Below, piece by piece: positions 25,146-31,591 of a stretch of DNA of 64,000 nucleotides. The notes beneath the pieces are model-generated. The model did not search any database. It had not been told where the DNA came from and saw only the letters and a program-made list of their open reading frames with translations. The stretch spans positions 2,356,001-2,420,000 of the forward strand of contig NZ_JACHJV010000001.1 in assembly GCF_014203855.1 (NCBI RefSeq), given 5' to 3'. The position numbers and the translations under genes are program-made. The stretch comes from Kitasatospora kifunensis (GTDB lineage: Bacteria; Actinomycetota; Actinomycetes; Streptomycetales; Streptomycetaceae). The stretch's first letter is position 1, and each line of letters begins with the position of its first letter.

Positions 25146-26990
25146 TTGGGCGAGCGGTCGCACGGTTGGATCCGCGTTCCGGTCGGCGATGATTCGCACA
25201 GCTGGGCTACTCGGGGGCGGTGCAAGCGAGTTCTGCTGATCGTGCACAACGTCACGGCCGCCACCCGCCTGCTCGACGTCATCCCGCTCTTCCGCGATGA
25301 CCTGCGCGTCCAACTGCTGGCCACCTGCACCGGATCCTCGCCGTTCCAATCAGGCATCACGGAGCTGCTGGCCTCGGTCGGCGTGCCGGTCCTCCCCTGG
25401 GAGCAGGCCACCGGGATGCCGGTCGAGCTGGCGATCTCGGCCAGCTTGGGTGGTCAACTCGATGCCGTTGATGGGAAGTTGGTGGTTCTTTCCCACGGCG
25501 TCGGATACAATAAGAAGCTCCAGACGCCAGACGCCAGACGCCAGACGCCAGACGCCAGACGCCAGACGCCAGACGCCAGACGCCAGACGCCAGACGCCAG
25601 ACGCCAGACGCCAGACGCCCCGGTCTTCGGCCTCGCTCCGGAGTGGCTCCTCACCGACGGCGCCCCGATCGCGGACGCGATGGTCCTCTCCCACCCCGAG
25701 CAACTCGGCCGACTGCGCGAGGCGTGTCCGCAAGCGGTACCGACCGCCGTGCTGGCCGGGGACCCGTGCTTCGATCGCATCCTGACCGCGCGCCGATACC
25801 GCGAGCGCTATCGGCGCGCGCTGGGGGTGCGGCGCGGGCAGCGGCTCGTGCTGCTCAACTCCACCTGGAACCCGACCTCGCTCTTCGGTGACGGCGGCCG
25901 GGAGGACGTACTGCCCCTGCTGCTCCCCCGGTTGACCGAGGAGCTACCCGTCGACGAGTACCGCCTCGCCGCCGTCCTGCACCCGAACATCTGGCACGGC
26001 CACGGCCACGGCCAGATCCGGCTGTGGCTGGATCGCGCGCGCCGGGCCGGCCTCACCCTGGTGGACCCACTGGACGGCTGGCGTCAGGCGCTGATCGCCA
26101 GCGACCTCCTGCTCGGCGACTTCGGCTCGGTCTCCTACTACGCCGCGGCGCTGGGCATACCCGTCCTGCTCGGCGCGGCGCCGCTGGACGTCCTCGGCGC
26201 CTCCTCCCCGGTGGCCGAGTTCGTGCGACAGGCGCCCCTGCTGGACCCGTTCGGTCCGCTACTTCCCCAGCTCGACGGCGTCATCCGCGAGCATCGACCG
26301 CTGTCGGGCCCTGCAGAACTGACCAGTTCGGCCCCAGGGCGGTCCGCCGCACTGCTGCGCGAGCTCTTCTACCGGCTGATCGGCATCCCGGAACCCGCCC
26401 GGCCCGCGCTGCTGGACCCGCTCCCCCTGCCGCCCCACGAGCCCGCCCCGCGCACCGCCCCACTGCGGGCGCTCGCCCAGGTGCTCGACGGCGCCGACGG
26501 CCCCCAGGTGAGCCTGACCCGCTACGCGGACCCGCGCCACGAGCCGCACGGCCCGGGCGAGGGACAGCTGGCCGTGCCCGAGGACACGCTCGATCCGGGC
26601 GTGCTCGCACTGGCCGACGTGATCTTCCGCCACGGACCCGTCCACGATCCGCGCCTGGGCCGCCCGCAGGAGTGGGCCGCCGAAGTCCTGGCCCACCACC
26701 CCTCCTGCACCCTCGCGGCCTACCTCACCGAACCCGGCAGCTGCACGGCACTGCACCGCGACGGCACGCTGTTCCGCCTGACCGCCGACCCGGCCGGCGC
26801 CGACCCGGCCGCGCACGCCTCGGCGCTGCTCGCCTGGCTGGGCTCGGGCCGACCCGTGACGCCCGGCCTGGAGCTGACCGTACGCACGGGAGCCGGCATC
26901 GACCGGGTCCAGGTCAGCGCTGTGCTTCCCGGCAGCGCCGACGCAGCGCTTCCAGGTCGACGAGGTGGGTCTGCGCCTGCTCCTTGCTGA
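25146..26990 (+). CDS. TagB/TagF-like GT-B protein with in-frame heptanucleotide repeat
   Basis: 614-residue soluble protein of unknown function. It begins at TTG 25146, supported by GAAGGAG at 25132-25138. Residues 27-120 look like the first Rossmann half of a GT-B fold (RVLLIVHNVTAATRLLDVIPLF, KLVVLSHGVGYNK). Residues 126-158 are (QTPDARR)4-QTPDA, encoded by (CAGACGC)14. Residues about 230-350 hold VLLNSTWNPTSLFG and DGWRQALIASDLLLGDFGSVSYYAAALGIPVLL, which match the CDP-glycerol glycerophosphotransferase pattern D-x-L-I-x-D-Y-S-S. The His and Ser of those enzymes are only partly kept, so the reaction is unsure. Its last 77 bases overlap the convergent STAND gene. Confidence 0.75.
   Translation: MGERSHGWIRVPVGDDSHSWATRGRCKRVLLIVHNVTAATRLLDVIPLFRDDLRVQLLATCTGSSPFQSGITELLASVGVPVLPWEQATGMPVELAISASLGGQLDAVDGKLVVLSHGVGYNKKLQTPDARRQTPDARRQTPDARRQTPDARRQTPDAPVFGLAPEWLLTDGAPIADAMVLSHPEQLGRLREACPQAVPTAVLAGDPCFDRILTARRYRERYRRALGVRRGQRLVLLNSTWNPTSLFGDGGREDVLPLLLPRLTEELPVDEYRLAAVLHPNIWHGHGHGQIRLWLDRARRAGLTLVDPLDGWRQALIASDLLLGDFGSVSYYAAALGIPVLLGAAPLDVLGASSPVAEFVRQAPLLDPFGPLLPQLDGVIREHRPLSGPAELTSSAPGRSAALLRELFYRLIGIPEPARPALLDPLPLPPHEPAPRTAPLRALAQVLDGADGPQVSLTRYADPRHEPHGPGEGQLAVPEDTLDPGVLALADVIFRHGPVHDPRLGRPQEWAAEVLAHHPSCTLAAYLTEPGSCTALHRDGTLFRLTADPAGADPAAHASALLAWLGSGRPVTPGLELTVRTGAGIDRVQVSAVLPGSADAALPGRRGGSAPAPC
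25521..25618. repeat. (CAGACGC)14 heptanucleotide tandem repeat inside a coding region
   Basis: Fourteen perfect contiguous copies of CAGACGC (98 bp). Seven is not a multiple of three, so a gain or loss of one or two units shifts the frame; those frames close at about 25785 or 25891. Three units change length by seven residues and keep the frame. Confidence 0.97.
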
Positions 26991-29052
26991 GGATCACGGC
27001 CGCCTCGTCGATCAGGGTCAGCGCCTCGGCCGGCCGCCCGGCGAGCAACCGGGTCTCGGCGAGGTCGGTCAGCGTCCGGGCGGCGTTGTACTGCTCGCCG
27101 CCGGCGCCGCTGCGGAAGAACGCCAGTGCGCCGGTGAGCAGTTCCTCGGCCGGTGCCAGGTCGCCGAGTCCGCGCCGGGCCCGACCGCGGTGGCGTTGGA
27201 GCAGGGCACGAGCCCGCGGCAGGTCCACGGCGTCCGGATCATCCTCGGCGATCTGGTCGAGCACCTGCCCGGCTTCGTCGAAGCAGGACAGGGCGGCCTG
27301 GAACCTCCACTGCCGCAGGCGCAGCAGGCCCAGCGACTCGACGGCCGTGGCCTGGCCCAGCAGCCGACCGGTGGCCCGGGCGGCCTCGGCGGCCGCGCGC
27401 AGCTGGGTTTCGGCCTCCTCGTAGAGCTGGGACTCCATCAGGCCGTGGGCGAGTTGGGTGTGCATCCGCGCGACCATCCGGGGATCGAGGTGGCGCAGCC
27501 TGCCCGCGGCCCGGGCGCCGGCCCGCAGCGCGGGGAGCAGGACGTCGACGTGTCCGACTTTCAACTGCCAGGCCCAGAGCGCCTCGACCAGCTGGCAGAC
27601 GGTGTCCGGATCCCCGAGCTCCTCCGCGGCACGCACCGCTTCGAGCAGGTTGCCCAGCTCCTTGCCCAGCGCCGCGAGGGCCTCGCCCTCGTCCTGGTAG
27701 GGGCCCTGGCCCAGCTGCTCGAAGAGCGGGCCGACGTGCCAGCGCCTCGGCAGCGCCTTGTAGTCCGCCCGGACGGCGAACTGCAGGTACCGCTCGACCT
27801 GCGCAGCGGTCGCCGCAGCGCCGGCTGCCGCCCCCTGCGTCCGCAGCGCCTCCTCCTCGGCGTGCTTGCGCGCCGCCGGGCGGTAACGGTAACGGCCGGC
27901 GCTCGCCTCCTCGAGCAGGCCCAGCTCGGTGAGTTCGGCGAGCATCCGCACCGCCTGCGCGTGCGGGACGCCTGCTGCGGCCGCCGCGCCGGCGGCGCTG
28001 ATGGACGGCCAGGGGCGAAGCGCGTTGCGCCGGTAGAAGGCGGCGAGTTGGGGATCGAACTCCCGGTAGCGGTCCTCGATGACGGTGCGCACCGGATCCG
28101 CGGCAGCGGGGCCGCCGGTCGGCAGCGGCAGCGCCGTCGTCAGGTGCTGGGCCGCCGCCCGCAGGGCGAACGGAGAGCCGGCGCAGCGTGCCAGGACCGA
28201 GGGCAGGGTGGCACGCGCCGCCGCAACCGCCTGCTTGCCCGCCAGGTCGATGAGCAGGCGCTTGGCATCCCGCTCGGGCAGCGGCCCGACCTCGATCGGC
28301 ACGGCGTCCAGCCCCGTCAGGCGGCGGCGCGAGATCACCACGATGAAGACCCCGGGAGCGGTGGTGATCAGCGGCTGGATCTGGCCGGCGGACTGGGCGT
28401 GGTCGAGCACCACCAGCAGGCGCCGGTCGGCCAGCAGCGTGCGGTAGAGATCGATCCGGTCCTCCAGCGCGAGCGGGATCTGCGCCTGCGGCACCCCCAG
28501 CCGACTGAGGAAGTACCGCAGGATGACGGTCGGTTCGGGTGAGGAACCCAGCGAGCCGCCGCGCAGGTCGGCGTAGAGCTGACCGTCGGGGAAGCGCTCG
28601 ATCTCCCGATGGCCGAAGTGGATGGCCAGCGCCGTGGTCCCGATCAGTTCGGGCCCGACCAGCGCCGCGATCCGGACCCGTCCGTCCGGCTTGCGCTCCG
28701 CCTCGCGCCGCAGCGCGGCCAGTTGCTTCGTACGGTCGTTGAAGAACCGCACCGACGGTGGAAGCAGCGCCGGCGCACCCTGGCCGAACGAGCCCCCGCT
28801 CGCTCCCGCAGCCCCCATCCACTGCGCCAACGCCCGTGCCTGCTCAGGCTCCTGCCGGACCCGCTGCACGATCAGCGCGGCCAACTCCGCCCGCTCCTTG
28901 GCCCCGCGAGGCGCCGCCACCTCCCGGCCGAACGCCCGCCGCACGACCCCGCCGAAGGACTCGTAGACCGCCTTGCCCGCCTCCGTGGCCACGCTCGCGC
29001 TCATCGCGCCCAGGACCCCCGTGACCGCCGAGACCGACAGCGGATCCACCAC
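26914..29052 (-). CDS. STAND/NB-ARC-like protein with TPRs and degenerate Walker A
   Basis: 712-residue signalling-type protein. Residues 1-90 form a conserved-looking helical N-terminal module (VSAVTGVLGAMSASVATEAGKAVYESFGG, then FGREVAAP). An NB-ARC ATPase-like domain follows: GPELIGTTALAIHF at 133-146 stands where G-x-x-G-x-G-K-T/S is expected, so the lysine is Thr. Walker B-like LLVVLDHAQ (212-220), FIVVISRRRLTGLDAVPIEVGPLP and a winged-helix-like region come next. The C-terminal 250 residues are TPR-like helices. It resembles AfsR-type proteins without the SARP DNA-binding domain. GTG at 29052 (or 29049) lies behind AGGGGGTGG. The target is unknown. Confidence 0.82.
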   Translation of the reverse strand: MVDPLSVSAVTGVLGAMSASVATEAGKAVYESFGGVVRRAFGREVAAPRGAKERAELAALIVQRVRQEPEQARALAQWMGAAGASGGSFGQGAPALLPPSVRFFNDRTKQLAALRREAERKPDGRVRIAALVGPELIGTTALAIHFGHREIERFPDGQLYADLRGGSLGSSPEPTVILRYFLSRLGVPQAQIPLALEDRIDLYRTLLADRRLLVVLDHAQSAGQIQPLITTAPGVFIVVISRRRLTGLDAVPIEVGPLPERDAKRLLIDLAGKQAVAAARATLPSVLARCAGSPFALRAAAQHLTTALPLPTGGPAAADPVRTVIEDRYREFDPQLAAFYRRNALRPWPSISAAGAAAAAGVPHAQAVRMLAELTELGLLEEASAGRYRYRPAARKHAEEEALRTQGAAAGAAATAAQVERYLQFAVRADYKALPRRWHVGPLFEQLGQGPYQDEGEALAALGKELGNLLEAVRAAEELGDPDTVCQLVEALWAWQLKVGHVDVLLPALRAGARAAGRLRHLDPRMVARMHTQLAHGLMESQLYEEAETQLRAAAEAARATGRLLGQATAVESLGLLRLRQWRFQAALSCFDEAGQVLDQIAEDDPDAVDLPRARALLQRHRGRARRGLGDLAPAEELLTGALAFFRSGAGGEQYNAARTLTDLAETRLLAGRPAEALTLIDEAAVILSKEQAQTHLVDLEALRRRCREAQR

Positions 29053-29226
29053 GCCCCACCCCCTGGTCCGTCGGCCCAGCCGACCAGCACCGCTGAAAAC
29101 CCTGTGTCGCCACCAACCGTAGCCGTCCCAGGCTCCATTTGTCCGGCAACCGTTCACGCGCAACCTGACGGCCCGCCACCTCGCACGAGCTCGGCCCGAC
29201 CTGCGGGACAACCGGGCAAACGCAAC

Positions 29227-29262
29227 CAGCCCAGCTCAGGAAACCGCTCCTGAGCTGGGCTG
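29227..29262 (-). terminator. Hairpin behind the tRNA-Val remnant, probable original tRNA terminator
   Basis: Perfect 14-bp stem (29227-29240 with 29249-29262), 8-nt loop. It lies 18 bases past the remnant on the side where the tRNA-Val transcript would have run on, so it is probably the native tRNA terminator left behind by the insertion. It may now end the RCC1 transcript. Confidence 0.65.
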
Positions 29263-29279
29263 ACACTGCTGATCACCTG

Positions 29280-29318
29280 GTGGGCGCGGACGGTTTCGAA
29301 CCGCCGACATCCGCTTTG
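29280..29318 (-). repeat. att-like remnant: 39-bp copy of the tRNA-Val 3' half
   Basis: Identical over 39 bases to 31188-31226, which is the tRNA-Val sequence from the anticodon loop through the T arm and acceptor 3' strand plus one base. Identity stops sharply at both ends. It lacks the 5' half, so it is not a tRNA gene. It is the distal attachment site of an inserted segment. Confidence 0.9.
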
Positions 29319-29351
29319 GGATCAATGGATGTCAACTCGCGAGATCAGAGG

Positions 29352-30776
29352 TCATTTCGGGTGGCGCGATTCGTGATGGCCGGCCAGGGCCAGGCTGAAG
29401 GAGTTGCCTCCCGAGATGGCGTGCGCGCCGGTGAGGAGTCGGGTGCAGGGGGCTGCCTGGCCGGGTGCACACACCGGCACGGGCGTGGTCCGGTTGGTGT
29501 CGGTGCCGTCCCCCAGCTGGCCGTTGGCGTTGTTCCCCCAGGCGAGGACGGTGCCGCCCTCGCGCAGCACCAGACTGTGGGACCCGCCCGCTGAGATGGC
29601 GTCCGCGTGAGCGAGGAATCGAGTACAGGTGGCTGTCTGGCCGGGCGCACACACCGGCACCGGCGTGTTCCGGTTGGTGTCGGTGCCGTCCCCCAGCTGA
29701 CCATTGAAGTTGTTCCCCCAGGCGAAGACGGTGCCCTCCCTGCGTAGCGTCAGATTGTGGCTGCTGCCTGCTGAGATGGCGTGCACGCCGGTGAGGAGTC
29801 GGGTGCAGGGGGCAGTCTGGCCGGGCGCACACACCGACACCGGGGTGTCCCGGTTGGTGTTGGTGCCGTCCCCCAGCTGACCGAAGTTGTTGAATCCCCA
29901 GGCGGAGACCGTGCCGTGCTTGCTCAGCGCCAGGCTGTGGGCGAGGCCTGCTGAGATGGCGTGCACGCCCGTGAGGAATCGGGTGCAGGGGGCAGTCTGA
30001 CCGGGCTCACACACGGGCTCCGGCCTGCTCCGGAAGTTGCTGTTGGTGCCGTCCCCCAGCTGACCGAAGTTGTTGAGTCCCCAGGCCAGGACGGTGCTGT
30101 CCGCGCTGAGCGCCAGACTGTGGCCGCCGCCTGCCGCGACGGCCACCACGCCGGTGAGGAATCGGGTACAGGGGGCCGTCTGGCCGGGCGCACACACCGG
30201 CACGGGCGTGCTCTGGTCGATGCCGGGTTGACCGTCCCCCAGCTGGCCGAATTGGTTGAGTCCCCAGGCGAGGACAGTGCCGTCCTTGCGCAGCGCCAGA
30301 CTGTGGCTGCTACCTGCCGCAATGGCCACCACGCCGGTGAGGAACCGGGTGCAGGGGGCCGTCTGGCCGGGCGCACAGACCGGCACCGGCGTGCTCCGGT
30401 CGGAGTTGGTGCCGTCCCCCAGCTGGCCAAAGGTGTTGGCTCCCCAGGCGAGGACAGTGCCGTCCTTGCGCAGCGCCAGGCTGTGCGCTCCGGTTGTTGC
30501 CGCTGAGATGGCCACCACATCGCGCAGGTGCGGATTGCAGGGGGCTGTCCGGCCGGGCGCACACACGGGCACCGGCGTGCTCCGGTCGGAGTTGGTGCCG
30601 TCCCCCAGCTGGCCCAAGCCGTTGGCTCCCCAGGCGAGGACGGTGCCCACTGGTCCACCGCCATCCGCCACTGCGGTCTGCCATGCGCCGGGGGACAAGG
30701 CGGTGGCCATCAGGGCCGCTACGGCAACGGTGACGGCCCGTCTGCGCAGCGGTCTGACAAAGCGCGCGAAAACCAT
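29352..30776 (-). CDS. Secreted RCC1-repeat beta-propeller protein
   Basis: 474 residues. A basic N-terminus and signal peptide (RRRAVTVAVAALMATALSPGAWQTAVA) are followed by seven RCC1-type repeats of about 61 residues, each opening with G-T-V-L-A-W-G-x-N-x-x-G-Q-L-G-D-G and ending with a (I/V)-S/A-A-G-x-x-H-S-L-A-L strand. Seven blades make a full propeller. Each repeat has an extra loop C-A-P-G-Q-T-A-P-C with two cysteines, probably a disulphide in an exported protein. ATG at 30776 has AGGAAAGG. It is the only gene inside the tRNA-bounded insert. Role unknown; RCC1 propellers usually bind proteins. Confidence 0.9.
   Translation of the reverse strand: MVFARFVRPLRRRAVTVAVAALMATALSPGAWQTAVADGGGPVGTVLAWGANGLGQLGDGTNSDRSTPVPVCAPGRTAPCNPHLRDVVAISAATTGAHSLALRKDGTVLAWGANTFGQLGDGTNSDRSTPVPVCAPGQTAPCTRFLTGVVAIAAGSSHSLALRKDGTVLAWGLNQFGQLGDGQPGIDQSTPVPVCAPGQTAPCTRFLTGVVAVAAGGGHSLALSADSTVLAWGLNNFGQLGDGTNSNFRSRPEPVCEPGQTAPCTRFLTGVHAISAGLAHSLALSKHGTVSAWGFNNFGQLGDGTNTNRDTPVSVCAPGQTAPCTRLLTGVHAISAGSSHNLTLRREGTVFAWGNNFNGQLGDGTDTNRNTPVPVCAPGQTATCTRFLAHADAISAGGSHSLVLREGGTVLAWGNNANGQLGDGTDTNRTTPVPVCAPGQAAPCTRLLTGAHAISGGNSFSLALAGHHESRHPK
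29380..30650. repeat. Seven imperfect ~180-190 bp DNA repeats (RCC1 units)
   Basis: The coding units are nearly identical in places at DNA level, for example GTCCCCCAGCTG and the CCGGGCGCACACACCGGCAC segment recur in most copies. This suggests amplification by unequal crossing-over, and copy number may vary between strains. Confidence 0.75.
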
Positions 30777-31188
30777 GATCAGCCTTTCCTGGCCATTGAT
30801 TGGGGGCGAGCCTGAGTCCGCACCATCCGGCGACACCAGCTCGGCTGACGCCTCATCAGATCGATATGCCCGGCTTTCAGTAGATTTTCTGCTTCTGTGA
30901 TGCAATCCACCCGATTGCCGCTGTTGTATGCGAGGGGCACTGTCCACCTGGGCGATGGAGAGCGGGAGTTCCGTTGGTAAGCGCCGCTGCGGTGGATGTC
31001 GGCGCTGGGGCACCGGGTGGTGCGGCGCTCGTTGCAGCGGGAGGGCAGGACCCGCCGCCGGCATCCGGCACGCCGATGGCACGGCCGGACTGACCGACGG
31101 ACACAGCCCGGGAACGACAGAGGGCCAGTTCGAGAGGTTCACACCTCCGAACTGGCCCTTCATGCTTGGCGGCCGGAGCCGCCTGCTG
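30777..31188. other. Intergenic region between RCC1 gene and tRNA-Val
   Basis: 412 bases, including an AT-richer stretch at about 30850-30915 next to the RCC1 start, where its promoter should lie, and the tRNA terminator hairpin at 31121-31159. Apart from these I see no gene; small open frames here lack coding character. Confidence 0.6.
31121..31159 (-). terminator. Terminator hairpin downstream of tRNA-Val
   Basis: Arms 31121-31138 and 31143-31159 pair over 17 positions with one bulged A; the loop is four bases. It starts 30 bases past the tRNA 3' end, so it ends the tRNA transcript in the present arrangement and must have come with the insert. Confidence 0.75.
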
Positions 31189-31260
31189 TGGGCGCGGACG
31201 GTTTCGAACCGCCGACATCCGCTTTGTAAGAGCGGCGCTCTACCACTGAGCTACGCACCC
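31189..31260 (-). tRNA. tRNA-Val (anticodon UAC)
   Basis: 72 bases fold as a complete cloverleaf. The acceptor GGGTGCG pairs with CGCGCCC (one U-G), the D arm is GCTC/GAGC, the anticodon stem is CCGCT/AGCGG with loop CTTACAA (anticodon TAC), and the T arm is GGCGG-TTCGAAA-CCGTC; discriminator A. CCA is not encoded. Its 3' half is duplicated at 29280-29318, marking it as an integration site. Confidence 0.97.
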
Positions 31261-31591
31261 CCGCCGCATGCTGGTCCCGGCTGGGGGTCATGCGGTGAAA
31301 GGTAAGAGTACCTGGTCCCGGACCGGGCGCTGTGCAGGGTGCGGGGCGGCGCTAGGGCCGGTCGTCAAACCCCCTTCTGCTCGGCGACGCCATGCACGCA
31401 CTCTCGCCGCACCGGGCACAGGCCCAAGTACGTCCAGTACGAGGGCCCGCGCCCGGCACGCCGAGAGCACGCACCTGACGCCGCCAAGCCGCCCTGCGGG
31501 CGAACGAAGGGGGTTTGACGACCGGCCCTAGGGCGGCGAGGGGTGTTCGGGGAGAATGAGGGGTCCAGTTCGGTGGCGCAGGGAGCACGCG
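31261..31591. other. Intergenic region with long inverted-repeat element
   Basis: Between the tRNA 5' end and the next plus-strand gene. It contains a short CCGCATG...CATGCGG inverted repeat (31264-31295) in the tRNA's upstream region and the 180-bp element described separately. No coding frame is credible. Confidence 0.6.
31352..31531. mobile_element. 180-bp element with perfect 25-bp terminal inverted repeats (MITE/REP-like)
   Basis: Ends 31352-31376 and 31507-31531 are perfect inverted copies over 25 bases, starting CTAGGGCCGG. The interior is also largely self-complementary: CTCTCG...CGAGAG, GGGCC-type blocks and a central GTAC-N5-GTAC, with several mismatches that still allow G-U pairs. 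The whole element could fold into one long hairpin. No frame inside is coding. It may be a non-autonomous insertion, a repeated extragenic palindrome or a structured RNA. Confidence 0.75.

Larger units (their letters stand above)
29053..29351. other. Intergenic region with tRNA remnant and terminator
   Basis: About 300 bases between the STAND gene and the RCC1 gene. It carries the displaced hairpin (29227-29262) and the 39-bp tRNA-Val remnant (29280-29318), listed separately. The part nearest 29053 should hold the STAND promoter; I cannot assign clear -35/-10 boxes. Confidence 0.6.

Noticed and set aside
25521..25618. CRISPR array or TALE-like repeat
   Set aside because: The repeats are contiguous 7-mers with no spacers and no cas genes nearby.
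26914..29052. AfsR/SARP antibiotic pathway regulator
   Set aside because: NB-ARC and TPR parts are similar, but there is no N-terminal OmpR-type DNA-binding or BTAD domain.
29280..29318. Second tRNA-Val gene
   Set aside because: Only the 3' half is present; no D arm or acceptor 5' strand precedes it.
31352..31531. Insertion sequence with transposase
   Set aside because: Inverted ends are present but the 130-bp interior cannot encode a transposase.
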